From NCBI GenBank assembly GCA_019096065.1, contig JAGUCH010000005.1, forward strand, positions 6,510,001-6,574,000: a stretch of DNA of 64,000 nucleotides. The letters run 5' to 3'. The stretch is from Paracyclopina nana. Its lineage: Eukaryota; Arthropoda; Copepoda; Cyclopoida; Cyclopettidae. The notes below the pieces were generated by a model, which did not search any database, was not told the origin of the DNA, and saw only the letters and a list, made by a program, of their open reading frames with translations. The position numbers were made by a program, and so were the translations under genes. Position 1 is the first letter of the stretch; each line of letters begins with the position of its first letter. This document shows positions 29,634 to 39,940 of the stretch, piece by piece.

Positions 29634-31684
29634 GCGTCAGATCCTTCGATTTCGATGGCATGAACGCGTGGCCTTGGATTTTCAGCTCCTGTGATGAGAG
29701 GCAATCTATGATCCTTCTCTTTTTCTTTCTGGGCACGTGGAGGACTGTTCCCAATCATCTTTTGTACTAGTCGAATTAGTGCATGGTAAGCCTCTGAGCT
29801 GTTGGGTTTAATGCCCGAGCTGGCCAAATGTTTTTCAAATTGATCGTCAATTAAGTTGGCATCGTTAGGGTAGAAATTGTCCAACCAGGATTTACCGTCG
29901 AGGAGTGTGGCTGCGACCGCTGATCCTGGGCCTAGCGATCTTCCTTTATATTGGTGAGTGCGGAGTGTTAAGAAACGCTCCATCACTTGACCGAAGCCGA
30001 GCTGATTGTTGTTGTACAAGTTGTTGATTTTTCGTGTGATTTCATGATAAGATGGCTTCGTGTGAGACGATGATTGCAGATATGACCAAACGGTGGGGAA
30101 GGCTTGCTCTCCTTCCATCATGAGTGTGTGTATTGTTGCTACCGTGGTTTGAGAGCACATGAGGCATAGGGCTTCGATTGTGGCTTTCCAAGACCATTGC
30201 TTGAGAGATGCTTGGTCGGCTAGGGCTCGGAAAAAGGTCATCGTCGAAGAGTCCAGATTATCAGGGGAATTCGCATCGAATTTCGTTGTGTACAGAGACT
30301 GTCGGATCAATTTAATAGTCTTAGCATCCGGATGAGCAACTGCTCCGCACGGGGGAGGTTGCACGTACAGCTCGTTATTTTCGAGTGAGTAAGTCACGCT
30401 GCTAATTCCTGACGGGGCTGCAAGCATTTGACTGTTTTTAACAAAGGCTTCTTGAAAAGCTGCTTTCTGCAGGTTAGTAAGGTTGGGCTCATTCGTGAGT
30501 AATAATAGTGTGGCTGAAATTTCTCTCTGCTTGTCGCGCTCGTTTGTCGATGGGTCGACAAGCTGCGAGGCCGCTTCTAAAGCGGTTTCACGATTGTTGA
30601 CGCTGGAGATATCCATTCTGCTGATTCTGTTAAATATGGGTTCCTCGAAGGATTCGTGCTGAACCCGGCTTTCTGCCAGGGCTATCCCATCTCGAGTAAT
30701 GGCCTCAATCCTGGCTTTAATTTCCGTTGCTCTGTGCGCGTTTTTGTCACTCCCTACGTATTTTCTGTAGATGGCTCGCAGTGCGTTTAATGCTGTAGTC
30801 GCTATCTGATCGTTATATAAATCGCGTAAGTGGTTGTAAAATATTCGCTGCTCCTCAGGGGTCGTATTCTCCCCTGCTAGAACTTTAGTCTGAACCTCTG
30901 ATAATGTATCTTCATCTACCGAGGTGTGGAAGCGGCTGGCATCAAAGCTGGGCATTTGAGGTTGGCTCGTGTTATTTTGGGTGCTCGAGAGGTGGTCCCG
31001 GGCTCCAAGCGTTGTCGTGTTCCCGAAAGTCACTGGTTTTTTCATGCCTCCTAATTGAGCTTCTCGTTGCACATTAGTATTTTTCTGAGGCATCTGTTGC
31101 TGGTCGAGTATGATGGAAACAATCTCGATTCCTCTAGCTAGAGGCAGTATGTTTTCGCGAGGGTTTGGCAGTGCGGCTATGATGGCCGCTCGAATGTTAT
31201 CCACCACAGTGAGCTTCTCTTTCACGGCCATGAGCTCGGCTAGGGCCTCAAGGCCAAGAAAATATGTGATTATTTGAACAACAATCGGGTCAATTCCAGA
31301 GTTTTTTATATGTAGGATATAGCGTATGACTTGCATAAGTTGCATCAAGGCAGATCCCTCCCTCAGGCCAGACATGATCGTCACAATGTGCTCGGAGACC
31401 GAGGCGGACTTTTCGCGTGGCCAAATGTCGTTTTCCTCACTTCTGGCTGTGTTCCAGGCTTCAATTAGTTGTAGCTGGTTCAATTGTGTATCCGGTAGCT
31501 CCTCGGGGAAATGCGCGCGTTTGGTCCACAGTGGCATGACATTTTCGATGGGCCCTTTTAGAATCGTGAGTGCATTAATTTCCCGGTCGACCTGGCCTTC
31601 ATCTTGGTCAAGGTGACCGGCAATTCTCGCGATATAAAGTGCGCGGGTCATAGTGTCGTGAGTGTCGGTTTCATTGGAAGCCAT
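29603..31684 (-). CDS. gag: Element C Gag
   Basis: 693 codons, ATG at 31684, the first ORF after a 2-kb leader. The protein is largely helical. The segment from about residue 430 to 660 has the look of a capsid domain (LIRQSLYTTKFDANSPDN; MTFFRALADQASLKQWSW; GKSWLDNFYPNDANLIDDQ), and the N-terminal half is a long helical region of unknown fold. It has no zinc knuckle of its own; those lie in the overlapping next frame. Position and size argue for Gag; sequence similarity to known Gags is weak by eye. Confidence 0.7.
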   Translation of the reverse strand: MASNETDTHDTMTRALYIARIAGHLDQDEGQVDREINALTILKGPIENVMPLWTKRAHFPEELPDTQLNQLQLIEAWNTARSEENDIWPREKSASVSEHIVTIMSGLREGSALMQLMQVIRYILHIKNSGIDPIVVQIITYFLGLEALAELMAVKEKLTVVDNIRAAIIAALPNPRENILPLARGIEIVSIILDQQQMPQKNTNVQREAQLGGMKKPVTFGNTTTLGARDHLSSTQNNTSQPQMPSFDASRFHTSVDEDTLSEVQTKVLAGENTTPEEQRIFYNHLRDLYNDQIATTALNALRAIYRKYVGSDKNAHRATEIKARIEAITRDGIALAESRVQHESFEEPIFNRISRMDISSVNNRETALEAASQLVDPSTNERDKQREISATLLLLTNEPNLTNLQKAAFQEAFVKNSQMLAAPSGISSVTYSLENNELYVQPPPCGAVAHPDAKTIKLIRQSLYTTKFDANSPDNLDSSTMTFFRALADQASLKQWSWKATIEALCLMCSQTTVATIHTLMMEGEQAFPTVWSYLQSSSHTKPSYHEITRKINNLYNNNQLGFGQVMERFLTLRTHQYKGRSLGPGSAVAATLLDGKSWLDNFYPNDANLIDDQFEKHLASSGIKPNSSEAYHALIRLVQKMIGNSPPRAQKEKEKDHRLPLITGAENPRPRVHAIEIEGSDAWDHKPIYAQ

Positions 31685-33676
31685 GGTGAATTATGCAAAA
31701 TGATTTTATTTCAAGTTATGTCTATTGAAGTCTCGAGTGTGCAGAAAGTGGTTTGGCAGGTGCAGTTTTAGGCCGCTCCTTTAAAACCTTCAAGCAAGAT
31801 TTATGATGATGGCGTGAAGCCGAGTGCTTGGCCAAATTGTGGTGTGAGTCAGCTAGATTGGACGCCCTTCCAGACTTTTTATGCTGGGCCGTCTCGCTGA
31901 ATCGTGATGTGTGCAAAAGATTAGAGTGGAACCGGTTTTCGCTTGTTGTGTGTAAGAAGATTTTGGGCTTCACAATTTATGGCTGGATTGAAGTAACAAA
32001 GGGTTCTTTATGTGGTTAAACTTGGCTCTGCAACTTTTGAAAGTAGGTTGCAGCTGAATCAAAGTTTAATTCAATAGAGTACTTTTTATTTTCCTTGTAA
32101 AAGTGTGGAGGCTGAAATTATCTCTACGAGTTGAGTAGCAAAACGTTCTCGTTTTCTGCGAGCGAAGTGCGCGTAAATTCGAGTAGAGTGCAGTTGATTC
32201 GTTTATTATAGCAAGATGATGGGTTCTTTTGAAAAAGGGTCCCAAATAGAGCAGGAATGCTTGGAGTAGATGGCCAGATTTGGCTGTGTGGAAACCTGTT
32301 TTTCTCTTCAGAGCTGAAATGGCTCGGGGCTACACAGCTTGCGGCCCACGCTCGAGAGTAGCGAATAAGGTTGCAAAATTGTGTGCGTGAGTTGGCAAGA
32401 TAATAGGCCCTTCTAGTTTATTTATGGGCTTGTCTTGCTTGGATTTTGAGTTGAGGGCAACTAGTTTTAGCTGGTTGAAAAAGAGTTTATATTGTAGCTC
32501 AACTTGGCTCTGCAACTTTTTGAAAGTGGGTTGCTAGGCAAAGCTATGCTATTGTCTGTTTTTTACTCTGATTTAATCTGCGAAAAAGGTCTCTTTTTCA
32601 GCGCGCAAAATGTGCGAAATTGGAGATACTTTTGCGTAATAATTTGAGCAGAGAAGTCGTTTTATTTAATTGTCAATCACTTGTCCGTTTTTATTTGAAT
32701 TCGTGATTAACTGTAGTATATGCAAGGTGTGAGAGGTCTCAAGTCTGTACTTGAGAGTAGGCAAATGGTTTTTTACAGCAAAAACCAATAAAAGCAACGT
32801 GGGCACTTCTCAAGGCTGGGCTTGAGAGAAGAGGTTTTTTATAGCAAAAACCGGGAAAAGCTACGTTAGCAGTGAGCAGATCTGGTCTCAAGTGCGAGCT
32901 TGAGAAGGGGGAAAAGTTTTTCGTAAAACTTTCCCTAATTTTTTCGTGGAGCTAGAAATAAGCAAAGCGTATCGTTAGCTGTGGGCAGAGCAAAATATAC
33001 TGTATTTTAATTCTTAACTTTTGGGATTTTGCGGCGGTCTACTGCAACTTTCGTCTGACTGTGCGGCAATTCCCGTGAACTCGTCCTGAGTTCGGCTTTC
33101 TTTTTTACAGAACGTCTTGTCCCCTCCTTCTTCTCAGGATCACTCCAGTGTCCGGCTCGCAGGTGCGGAGTCGTAAATTCCGCCCAAAATCGAGCTTTCT
33201 TCTGATTCCTCCGATCGGGGCGTCCAAAGTCTAGTCCAATCCTTCCGACCTCGACTTTCTTCGCAGAGGGTGTGGCTCGAGTCGCGTAAGCTAGGAATCC
33301 TGGATCCCCCCGCAGTCAAACGCACCACTTGACTAATGTATTTTCAGAGCCCGGGCTACAAAGGTTTATATCTCTCGAAGACTCTGAAGGTACCCGGCAC
33401 TCCTCTCACGCCGAGACAAGAAATGGGGTCTTATACACACTTGTGGGCCCTTCTCCTCGCGCACGTGGTCCTTTTTGCCTTCACCTAAGGCCGACTTTAC
33501 ACTATTCGCGATCTTCTGTCAGGATGAGACAGACGAGATCGGCCAACCCGCGAGTTAGGCACTTGCACCGCCCGTGCCCCCGCAAAGCCAGTTGGTCTGA
33601 CAAAGAAGACTCCCTAGAGGTCTACTGACAGGCCCATCCTTCCGCCTGTCAGGTCACTCCCGGGTCGCGGCACCAT
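31685..33676 (-). promoter_or_regulatory. Element C 2-kb leader: primer-binding site and triple double-hairpin array
   Basis: Next to the LTR the minus strand reads TGGTGCCGCGACCCGGGA (33675 down), a tRNA-3'-end complement; I could not name the tRNA. A CTCAAG-6 nt-CTTGAG hairpin occurs at 32738-32755, 32809-32826 and 32887-32904, with the same stem and different loops. The first two are followed by GGTTTTT...AAAAACC hairpins and the third by GGAAAAGTTTT...AAAACTTTCC. Farther on, a unit containing TTGGCTCTGCAACTTTT is repeated at 32024 and 32503. No ORF is supported. These could serve packaging, dimerisation or translation. Confidence 0.6.
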
Positions 33677-34276
33677 TGAAAGGGGTTGGATGACCGGGGC
33701 CTCAGAGGCCTAAATACGTATTCTGCACTCTGAGGCTGGATCGACTTCCCCTTGGGACGAGGGGCCTCTACCTCTCTAGTCTACCACTCTGGTCTCCTCG
33801 TGGACTGGCCGGTACGACAGTCCTGATCGGCCTCTTCCTCGGCCCCTTGTGACCTCAAGGCTCTATAGCGTCTATGCACCTCCAGTTCCGGAGACGAGAC
33901 TCTTGAGAGGCGAGATATCCCACACCGTAGGATCACTACTGAATTGAGAGGCCTCTGGATGAACTGAGGCTTCAAGTCAGCGCTACGCGAACAACTCAGG
34001 TTGAAAGGCTGAGTTCTCGATGGAGTTTGTTCACTAAAAACCACTGTTTTGTTATTCAATAGGCTGCTTTTATTGCTATCTTAGACCCTCCAGGTCTCAA
34101 GTCTGCAATCACTAAGTACAGCAAAACTTAATTGGACATCGCGATATGGCGTCCCACAAGCGACTCCTGGATGATCCGGCTCGTTCCTTGCTCGGCGCCT
34201 TCCCTCGCTCTCGTCCTCTATGAAGCTGCCTGCGCGCTGCCTGCGCACATCGGGCCCCACTATATGTCACGCTTCA
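33677..34276 (-). repeat. 5' LTR of element C
   Basis: The partner of 11486-12085, with no difference seen by eye. It is followed by TGAG, the right copy of the target duplication. Confidence 0.93.
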
Positions 34277-36023
34277 TGAGAACTTATATGACATGCCAGA
34301 TGAAGAAAAAGAAGAGTTAAGAAGCTCTGTGGCCAGAATTTGTCTATTCAGCCACTTAAAACTCCGGAATTATCATCCATCGATGTCATTCGACAAAATC
34401 CGGAATCTATTTAAACTGGAAACGAAATGGGCTGAAGAACAGCCTAATGATCTAATCTCTTTTATGAATAAAAGACCTCTACTTTATACAAATGAATTTG
34501 TAAAACGTCATTTCAATGATCTGGACAATCTACTCAAAAGCACGAGTAGCTTACTATGTATTAGGAAAGTACTGACTGAAAAAGCTCTGGCAAATCCAAA
34601 TGCCCCAGCTAATACTCAGAACCTCCGAGAAGGCTTAAACCTAAAGGAAAAGCAATACGAAAACCGAGTTTTTTACAAAAAGAAACTTGCACTTTCTTTC
34701 CTCATTCGCGAAGCGCAAAAAGAAGCGTTTCTGAGTATCAATTCTAATCTAAAGAAAGAATTGGCTAGCTTTAAAGCAAAAATAGACGTTGATGGCATCA
34801 TCAGAGGAGACTCTAGAATCGATGACTTCAGCGCTATTTCAGTTTATCAAAAAAGACCGATTCTACTCGATAAATCCAGCTACTTGACATATCTAATAGC
34901 GAAGGACATACATGACACTAATCATGCCTCGCTTAAAGAATCATTAGCTGAAATGTACAAATTCTTCCATTGCTCGGGTTTACGAGTCATGATGAAGAAT
35001 ATAATCAAAAAATGCTACGAATGCAGACTTACAAAAGGTAAACCTTATCAAAGCCAAATAATGGCGAAGCTTCCGGACTCGAAATTTGACAAACTCCGGC
35101 TCTTCGAATCGATCGCAATTGACTTTGCTGGTCCTTTAAAAGTCATCTTTGGCAGAGGTACTAAAAAGTACTATCTACTGATATTTGTCTGCTTACAGAC
35201 TCACGCTTTCCACATGGAACTGTGCGAAAGTATGGCAACAGAGCACGTACTAACAGCCTTCCAAAGGTTCGCAAGCAAACGCAGAATTCCAAAACTGGTA
35301 AGATCTGATAACGCTGCGCAATTTACAGCTACTAAAAACTTGGTCTTACCTGACATAGAAAGTCTTCAATCCAAATTGAACATAGAACAGTGGGAATTCT
35401 CCCCAGTTTACAGCCCACAAAACAATGGGTTAGCTGAACGAATGGTTGGATTAGCAAAGGCAAGACTGCCATGTCTACAATCCACGGAATTCTCCCTGGA
35501 CAGTCTTCTAACGAGCATTGACATGATCACTGACTTGATAAACAGTAGACCTATAGAATATATAAATACAAACAAAATAGAAGGTATACTATGCATTAAT
35601 GACATACTCAAATGCGGCCTCAACTATGACGAAAGTCTACTCCATGTCAAAGCAGAGAACAAATTCTCAGAGCTCTATCTGACAATTAGAGCTCAAATTG
35701 ACGATTTTTGGTCTCAATGGACAAAAGCCATCATCGATGAGCTGAAAAAATATCCAAAATGGACAAAATTCCGGGACAATCCCAAGCTAGGCGAAATTTG
35801 CATCTTAATGCCGACGTCCACTAGCAAAAAAGACTGGAAAAATCCACGATATGAGTGGAAATGGGGACGAATCCATTCGCTAATCAAAGACTCAGACGAT
35901 GTCATTCGAAAATGCGAAGTCCTCATAACCTCAGATCAAACCAAAACTGAAAAGTATAAAATAAAACCTGCAAAGAGAGAAATATATTCAATTAGACAAT
36001 TGATTCCACTCAATATTCTCTAA
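34277..36023 (+). pseudogene. pol: Element B Pol part: integrase
   Basis: This is the rest of B pol, resuming at the TGAG duplication beyond element C. It has the integrase zinc region (CYECRLTKGK), the core with AIDFAGPL (first Asp), VRSDNAAQF (second Asp) and NNGLAERMVGLAK (Glu), and a C-terminal DUF5641-like tail with WKWGRIHSLIKDSDD. These are standard BEL/Pao integrase features. It is separated from its RT by 22.8 kb, so the gene as a whole is broken. Confidence 0.85.
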
Positions 36024-36500
36024 AACGCGGGGAAAATAACACGAAAAGTGTCAATTCGAGTTCTAAACGCGGGGAACTTTGAATTTAAAGACTGCGTGAA
36101 CTCAAAACAAAAACAAAGGACTCGGCGTCAAGCTTAGAGCCAAAGTTAAAACCGAGTCTAAATGACGTCACGAATTCTCGCAAAACCCGAGAATTGCGGG
36201 GAAGGCTAAACGGCGATTCGCGCCGCGATCACCCATAAACAAAAGAATTCTCACTTTTGCGAGTCAGCAATCAAAACAAAGATCAAAATGCACCTAGAAA
36301 ATCACGAGTTCAAGCATAAGACAAGTGCAAAAACTGACAGATCATGGAGATGAGATGCACGTAAGGTTGAGAGTTCTCATTCTTGGTGAGGTATATAAAG
36401 CCCACGAGGCATCCACCCCGATCATTTCATGTATGAAATTCCACGGGTAACCCCATCGTCATCCCCCTCACCATCTAAAAGTTAAAAAACTTAGTCAAAA
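36024..36500 (+). promoter_or_regulatory. Element B internal regulatory region: repeated polypurine motifs and TATA box
   Basis: The polypurine motif GCGGGGAA that abuts the 3' LTR (37934-37941) is found three more times here, at 36027, 36069 and 36196. The one at 36069 is followed by CTTTGAATTT, close to the LTR start. A TATATAAAG box at 36392-36400 lies about 100 bases before the ATG of the next ORF, at a distance suited to a separate promoter. Confidence 0.55.
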
Positions 36501-37907
36501 ATGGCTCGTCAACTGTCTTCGTCATCGGCCAAAAGGCCTGCTTTCGAACATAAGTTCAACAAGCCCTCTTTCTTCAGCGAATTGAAGAAAAAAGGAGTTG
36601 GCATCGCCGAAGTCCTGCTCAATCCGAAAGATCGGATCCTGGGCTCAAAAGCCCAGGAAGGGCATATCAAAAAGGTTCCGGTCGAGCACTTGAAAAAGAG
36701 GCTAGACTGGGTCAACTTGGACAGCCTCAGGCTTCTTCACCTCAGCAGGGGAGAAATCTACGAAGCCATAAATGTCTACAGGGACCTGGCATTCGCTTTT
36801 GAGACGGCTCTTTATGATAGTAATATCCCGTCCCCATATGCGACGTATAAAGCTCTGCAAACAGAGGAAACCCGTCGCCTAGCTCGCCGAAATCACCTAG
36901 AACTCCAAAGAGAGGTGAATGGCATCAAGGACATTGTGAGGCTCGACAGCGAAGGTGTAAACACCACTCCAATGCCGGCCCCTCGTAATGCAGCCCCACG
37001 TAATGATCGCAAACGATCACATCGAAGCTCTTCCAGGGCAAGAGGTGACGAATTGACTGCGAATTTCCCCCTTTCTGTCACTTTTAGGGACCCTCGAACT
37101 GACCCAAAAGGGCTAGCAAGCACTATAACTAGTGACAAGCTAATTCTCGTCTCCGTAAGCGCTCTAAAAAGAGTTGTGGATAGACATCCACAAATTGCTA
37201 TGGACGACTTCTTCAGGCACAACAATGACTTCATAAGGCCTGATAGAAAGTGGGAATTGCGTAAACGCGAGGCTGATTTCGTGGCTTACCTTCGGAAGAA
37301 TCCGGGCATCCACACCCCATCCTCGTCTCTGGCATCGGCATCGTCATCAGCAGCAGCATCCATGGCAGCCTCGGACGAGTCTTATCGGCCAAGCGGCAGC
37401 GGAGAGGCTTCAATGTCCTCTTCCAACACGTCTTTGGAACCCGGATCTGAGCCTTCCATGACCTCGGGCTCCACCACCTCGGTCACAGATCCGGATTCGG
37501 CACCGGCATCGGATTTGGAGGAAATGAAGAAGAAGATTCTTCCGTTCGCTCAGGTGATGCTGAAGACGGACTCACCGGCCTCAGCAACCTCGACCTCGAC
37601 CCCGTCACCCAGCGAACGGCCTCCAATTGATCTCATCGATCTCGAATCGGTGGCCACGGCGCCAAAACTGGTGAGAGCGGCGGAAACGAATGACGAAATC
37701 GCTCCGCCATCGCAACTGAGGACAAACGTGGTCACTCAACCTCCCGCCGTAGTTAGACGCCCTTCTACCCCGATTCCAGCCCCTCCAGGAGCTATGGCAG
37801 TCTCATACCCAACAGGAGACGTGGACGAGCTCCTCAAAAGAGAAGATGGAGAAGTGGAAGATCTCGACTACGAAATGGACGATTCGATTCTGCGTGAAAA
37901 TGACTAA
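36501..37907 (+). CDS. Element B extra 3' ORF, function unknown
   Basis: 468 codons, ATG start, running to 34 bases before the 3' LTR. Residues 1-130 are basic and helical (SFFSELKKKGVGIAEVLLNP; a helix around YEAINVYRDLAFAF). A basic Ser/Arg patch (KRSHRSSSRARGDE) lies near 170-185. The last 200 residues are low-complexity Ser/Pro/Thr/Ala with an acidic end (LLKREDGEVEDLDYEMDD). There is no signal peptide or membrane segment, so this is not an envelope. It could be an accessory RNA- or DNA-binding protein; I do not recognise the family. Its own TATA box upstream suggests separate expression. Confidence 0.65.
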   Translation: MARQLSSSSAKRPAFEHKFNKPSFFSELKKKGVGIAEVLLNPKDRILGSKAQEGHIKKVPVEHLKKRLDWVNLDSLRLLHLSRGEIYEAINVYRDLAFAFETALYDSNIPSPYATYKALQTEETRRLARRNHLELQREVNGIKDIVRLDSEGVNTTPMPAPRNAAPRNDRKRSHRSSSRARGDELTANFPLSVTFRDPRTDPKGLASTITSDKLILVSVSALKRVVDRHPQIAMDDFFRHNNDFIRPDRKWELRKREADFVAYLRKNPGIHTPSSSLASASSSAAASMAASDESYRPSGSGEASMSSSNTSLEPGSEPSMTSGSTTSVTDPDSAPASDLEEMKKKILPFAQVMLKTDSPASATSTSTPSPSERPPIDLIDLESVATAPKLVRAAETNDEIAPPSQLRTNVVTQPPAVVRRPSTPIPAPPGAMAVSYPTGDVDELLKREDGEVEDLDYEMDDSILREND

Positions 37908-37941
37908 AATAAATGTAAGGCCCCTTTCATTTAGCGGGGAA

Positions 37942-38143
37942 TGTTTGAATTTTCCCGCTCCCTCCCCATATTCTTCGTAGTCACTAAAGTAAATAAACAA
38001 AGTCAGTTACGTTCCACCTTTCAAACCCACAAGTTGTTCATCGTGATTTATTCACAGATTCCAAACTTATACAAAAGTATTACTTCGTAAAGTCATCGGC
38101 AATTTTCTCCAAGGACTAGTATCCGGGTAGCAAATTGCTTACA
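37942..38143 (+). repeat. 3' LTR of element B
   Basis: The copy of 6370-6571, preceded by the polypurine tract GCGGGGAA and followed by the GATCC duplication (38144-38148). Confidence 0.92.
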
Positions 38144-39300
38144 GATCCAAAAACTATTTGTTTTCATAGTTGATTCATGGAAAATTCTTCCAGTCGATTC
38201 GAGTACAGTTGCACAGCGGTTGAAAATGTCACTTTCACGCTCATCCCAAAAAAGTCGCAAATTTCAGGGGCATATCCATCGAGCAATCCTGACGGAATAA
38301 TTCTACTTTTGAATCACGCAACTATAATAGTTATTTCGTCCTCCGCTAGGGAGCGCTCCAGTAGTGCTAGTACATAAAAATAGTGCAAAATTCAAATTCA
38401 AGAACAGGATAAACCAGTGTGAGAGTTAGTGCTCACGCTCGCTCGCATCACATGCCTGAAAGCGTTACCAGCCTTTTCCAACTTTAGCTCGTCTTAAAGG
38501 AAAATCTGGCTGTTTTTATGGTTTCTTGGGGATAATTTGGAATCCTTATATTATTACACCAAGAAAATTCCACAGATTTAAATAGAAATTTCGTCCTGAA
38601 CCCTACCATAGTATAGTCCAATGACGTGCTATAGTAAAGCTGCACATAGAGCTCACCTTATACTATAGATCATCTTGGCAAATTTGACATAGCACCTTTT
38701 TCTTATAGCCCTAAGCTAAAAACAGGCTATCATAGCTCCTCATTCCGCAAATTTCCATGGCCGATTTCAATTGATTATTCTAATATGGTGTCTTGGTTTT
38801 TTTTGTCACAATATCTTGATTGCCTCAAAATAGCCAAAAATGGCTGTTCTACCTAAACTTATCCATGCTTTTTTAAAGACTGGTCAGCCAAATTGACAGG
38901 GAAAAAGTTGAGCTTGAAGGGGCGTTGCAAAAATGAATTAATTTTTTTCAAAATGAAAAACCTTCATCAAAATTAAATCTTTTCAAAGGCAGATGAGAAC
39001 TCCAATTTTTTTGAAGTTCTTCCCTTTTTACTTATTGCCCCTTTGCCCTGACAGACATGAAAGAACAATACTACCTCAAGTTTTCTTTACCAGTCCGAAG
39101 CTTTTGAACTTTTTTGCCTAATTTCTAGATGCCAAGAATAAACTACTTGATGTGCCTACAAAAATTGGAAGCTTTGTAATCTTTTGGTATATCATCTTTG
39201 AATTTACTTTAGAATGGTCACAAGACTGATACCTCTTATAGGGCCTTAAAAGTATTGACCTCTTTCATTTTATCATCAACTCATTTCCCTGTACTACTTA
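38144..39300. other. Gene-free DNA right of element B
   Basis: AT-rich, with no supported ORF. It starts with the GATCC duplication of B and includes the second copy of the dispersed repeat (38568-38698) that also occurs at 5575-5705. Confidence 0.6.
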
Positions 39301-39414
39301 TGTATTAACGCGTGCCTGCAAGACTCAGACGATGTTGACCAGTCTTTAAGAAAAAGGAATGGAGAGGTTTAGTTCTACAATTTGTCCAAAAATGGACTTT
39401 TATCCAGTTTCTAG

Positions 39415-39720
39415 TTTCAAACAGGGGAGCAACATAAGTAACAGTGAAATGTGGAGGGCAGGCCTTCGGCCCACCCCCAAAAATATGTATCAATCAGTTT
39501 GTTTATTGTATTACAGTTTGAGTTTTGAGGGCCCGCCCTCTCAAAAATAATCAGAGTGGGCGGGCCTTCGGCCCTCTCCCACTAATATTGCCTGAATACT
39601 GGTAGCTCATTAGTTTTTATACAGTTTCCTGTTTTTTGAAACAGGGGAGCAACATAAGTCACAGTGAAATGTGGAGGGCAGGCCTTCTTCGGCCCGCTCC
39701 CACAAATATTGCCTGAATAT
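39415..39720 (+). repeat. Dispersed repeat with GGGAGCAACATAAG core (two copies, third at 40890)
   Basis: A block with AACAGGGGAGCAACATAAG and CAGTGAAATGTGGAGGGC occurs at about 39420 and 39639, and a more diverged copy at about 40889. GC-rich hairpins of the form GGGCxGGCCTTCGGCCC sit within or next to each copy. The family is not identified. Confidence 0.65.
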
Positions 39721-39824
39721 TGCTGAATGTGGTCAACATAATTTATTGGGTGTAGGGGCAATCCCAAACATTTGCTCAACTTTATCTTTGAATCATACTG
39801 CAGAGAGTTGGAAAAATTGTGTGA

Positions 39825-39897
39825 CGCTCTGATGGCTCAGTGACAGAGTGTCAGATTGCAATGCAGTCAGACTCGGGTTCAAATCCTGGTGCAGGCA
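39825..39897 (+). pseudogene. tRNA-like sequence (tRNA-Cys-like), probably a SINE head
   Basis: It has an A-box-like TGGCTCAGTGACAGAGTG (39833-39850), a loop TTGCAAT with GCA in the anticodon position, and a good B box GGTTCAAATCC. The acceptor ends do not pair, so it is not a working tRNA. A tRNA-derived SINE or tRNA pseudogene is likely. Confidence 0.5.
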
Positions 39898-39940
39898 ATC
39901 ATTTTTCTGTCTTTTTCTTTCTGGATAACAATTGGGAATA

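Larger units (their letters stand above)
11486..34276 (-). mobile_element. Element C: giant (22.8 kb) LTR retroelement with extra genes on both strands
   Basis: Two 600-bp direct repeats (11486-12085 and 33677-34276) start TGAAAGG, end CGCTTCA and appear identical by eye. TGAG flanks both sides (11482-11485 and 34277-34280), a 4-bp target duplication inside the pol gene of B. Gag and Pol read on the minus strand, so the right LTR is the 5' one; a primer-binding site is next to it. Pol order is protease, RT, RNase H, integrase, with a 4-bp duplication, which fits the Ty3/gypsy side rather than BEL. Beyond Pol are two DUF5662-like ORFs, a plus-strand spliced gene, an unknown gene and an Env-like gene. 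All large frames are open, so it looks whole and very young. Confidence 0.88.
6370..38143 (+). mobile_element. Element B: BEL/Pao LTR retrotransposon, interrupted by element C
   Basis: Two 202-bp direct repeats (6370-6571 and 37942-38143) appear identical by eye, begin TGTTTG and end TTACA, and are flanked by GATCC on both sides, the 5-bp duplication usual for BEL/Pao. A primer-binding site (TGGCGCCCAAC) follows the left LTR and a polypurine tract (GCGGGGAA) precedes the right one. Contents in order: an extra ORF, BEL-type Gag, RT/RNase H, [element C], integrase, and another extra ORF. Without C it would be about 9 kb. It is broken by the C insertion, and not every Pol domain is recognisable; I estimate about two breaks besides C. 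Matching LTRs mean a recent insertion. Confidence 0.9.

Noticed and set aside
32738-32904. CRISPR-like array in the element C leader
   Set aside because: Only three short units, each itself a hairpin, in an animal retroelement leader; no repeat-spacer regularity beyond that.
11486-34276. Element C as a Polinton or other DNA-virus-like element
   Set aside because: It has LTRs, a primer-binding site, RT and RNase H; no DNA polymerase B, packaging ATPase or jelly-roll capsid was seen.
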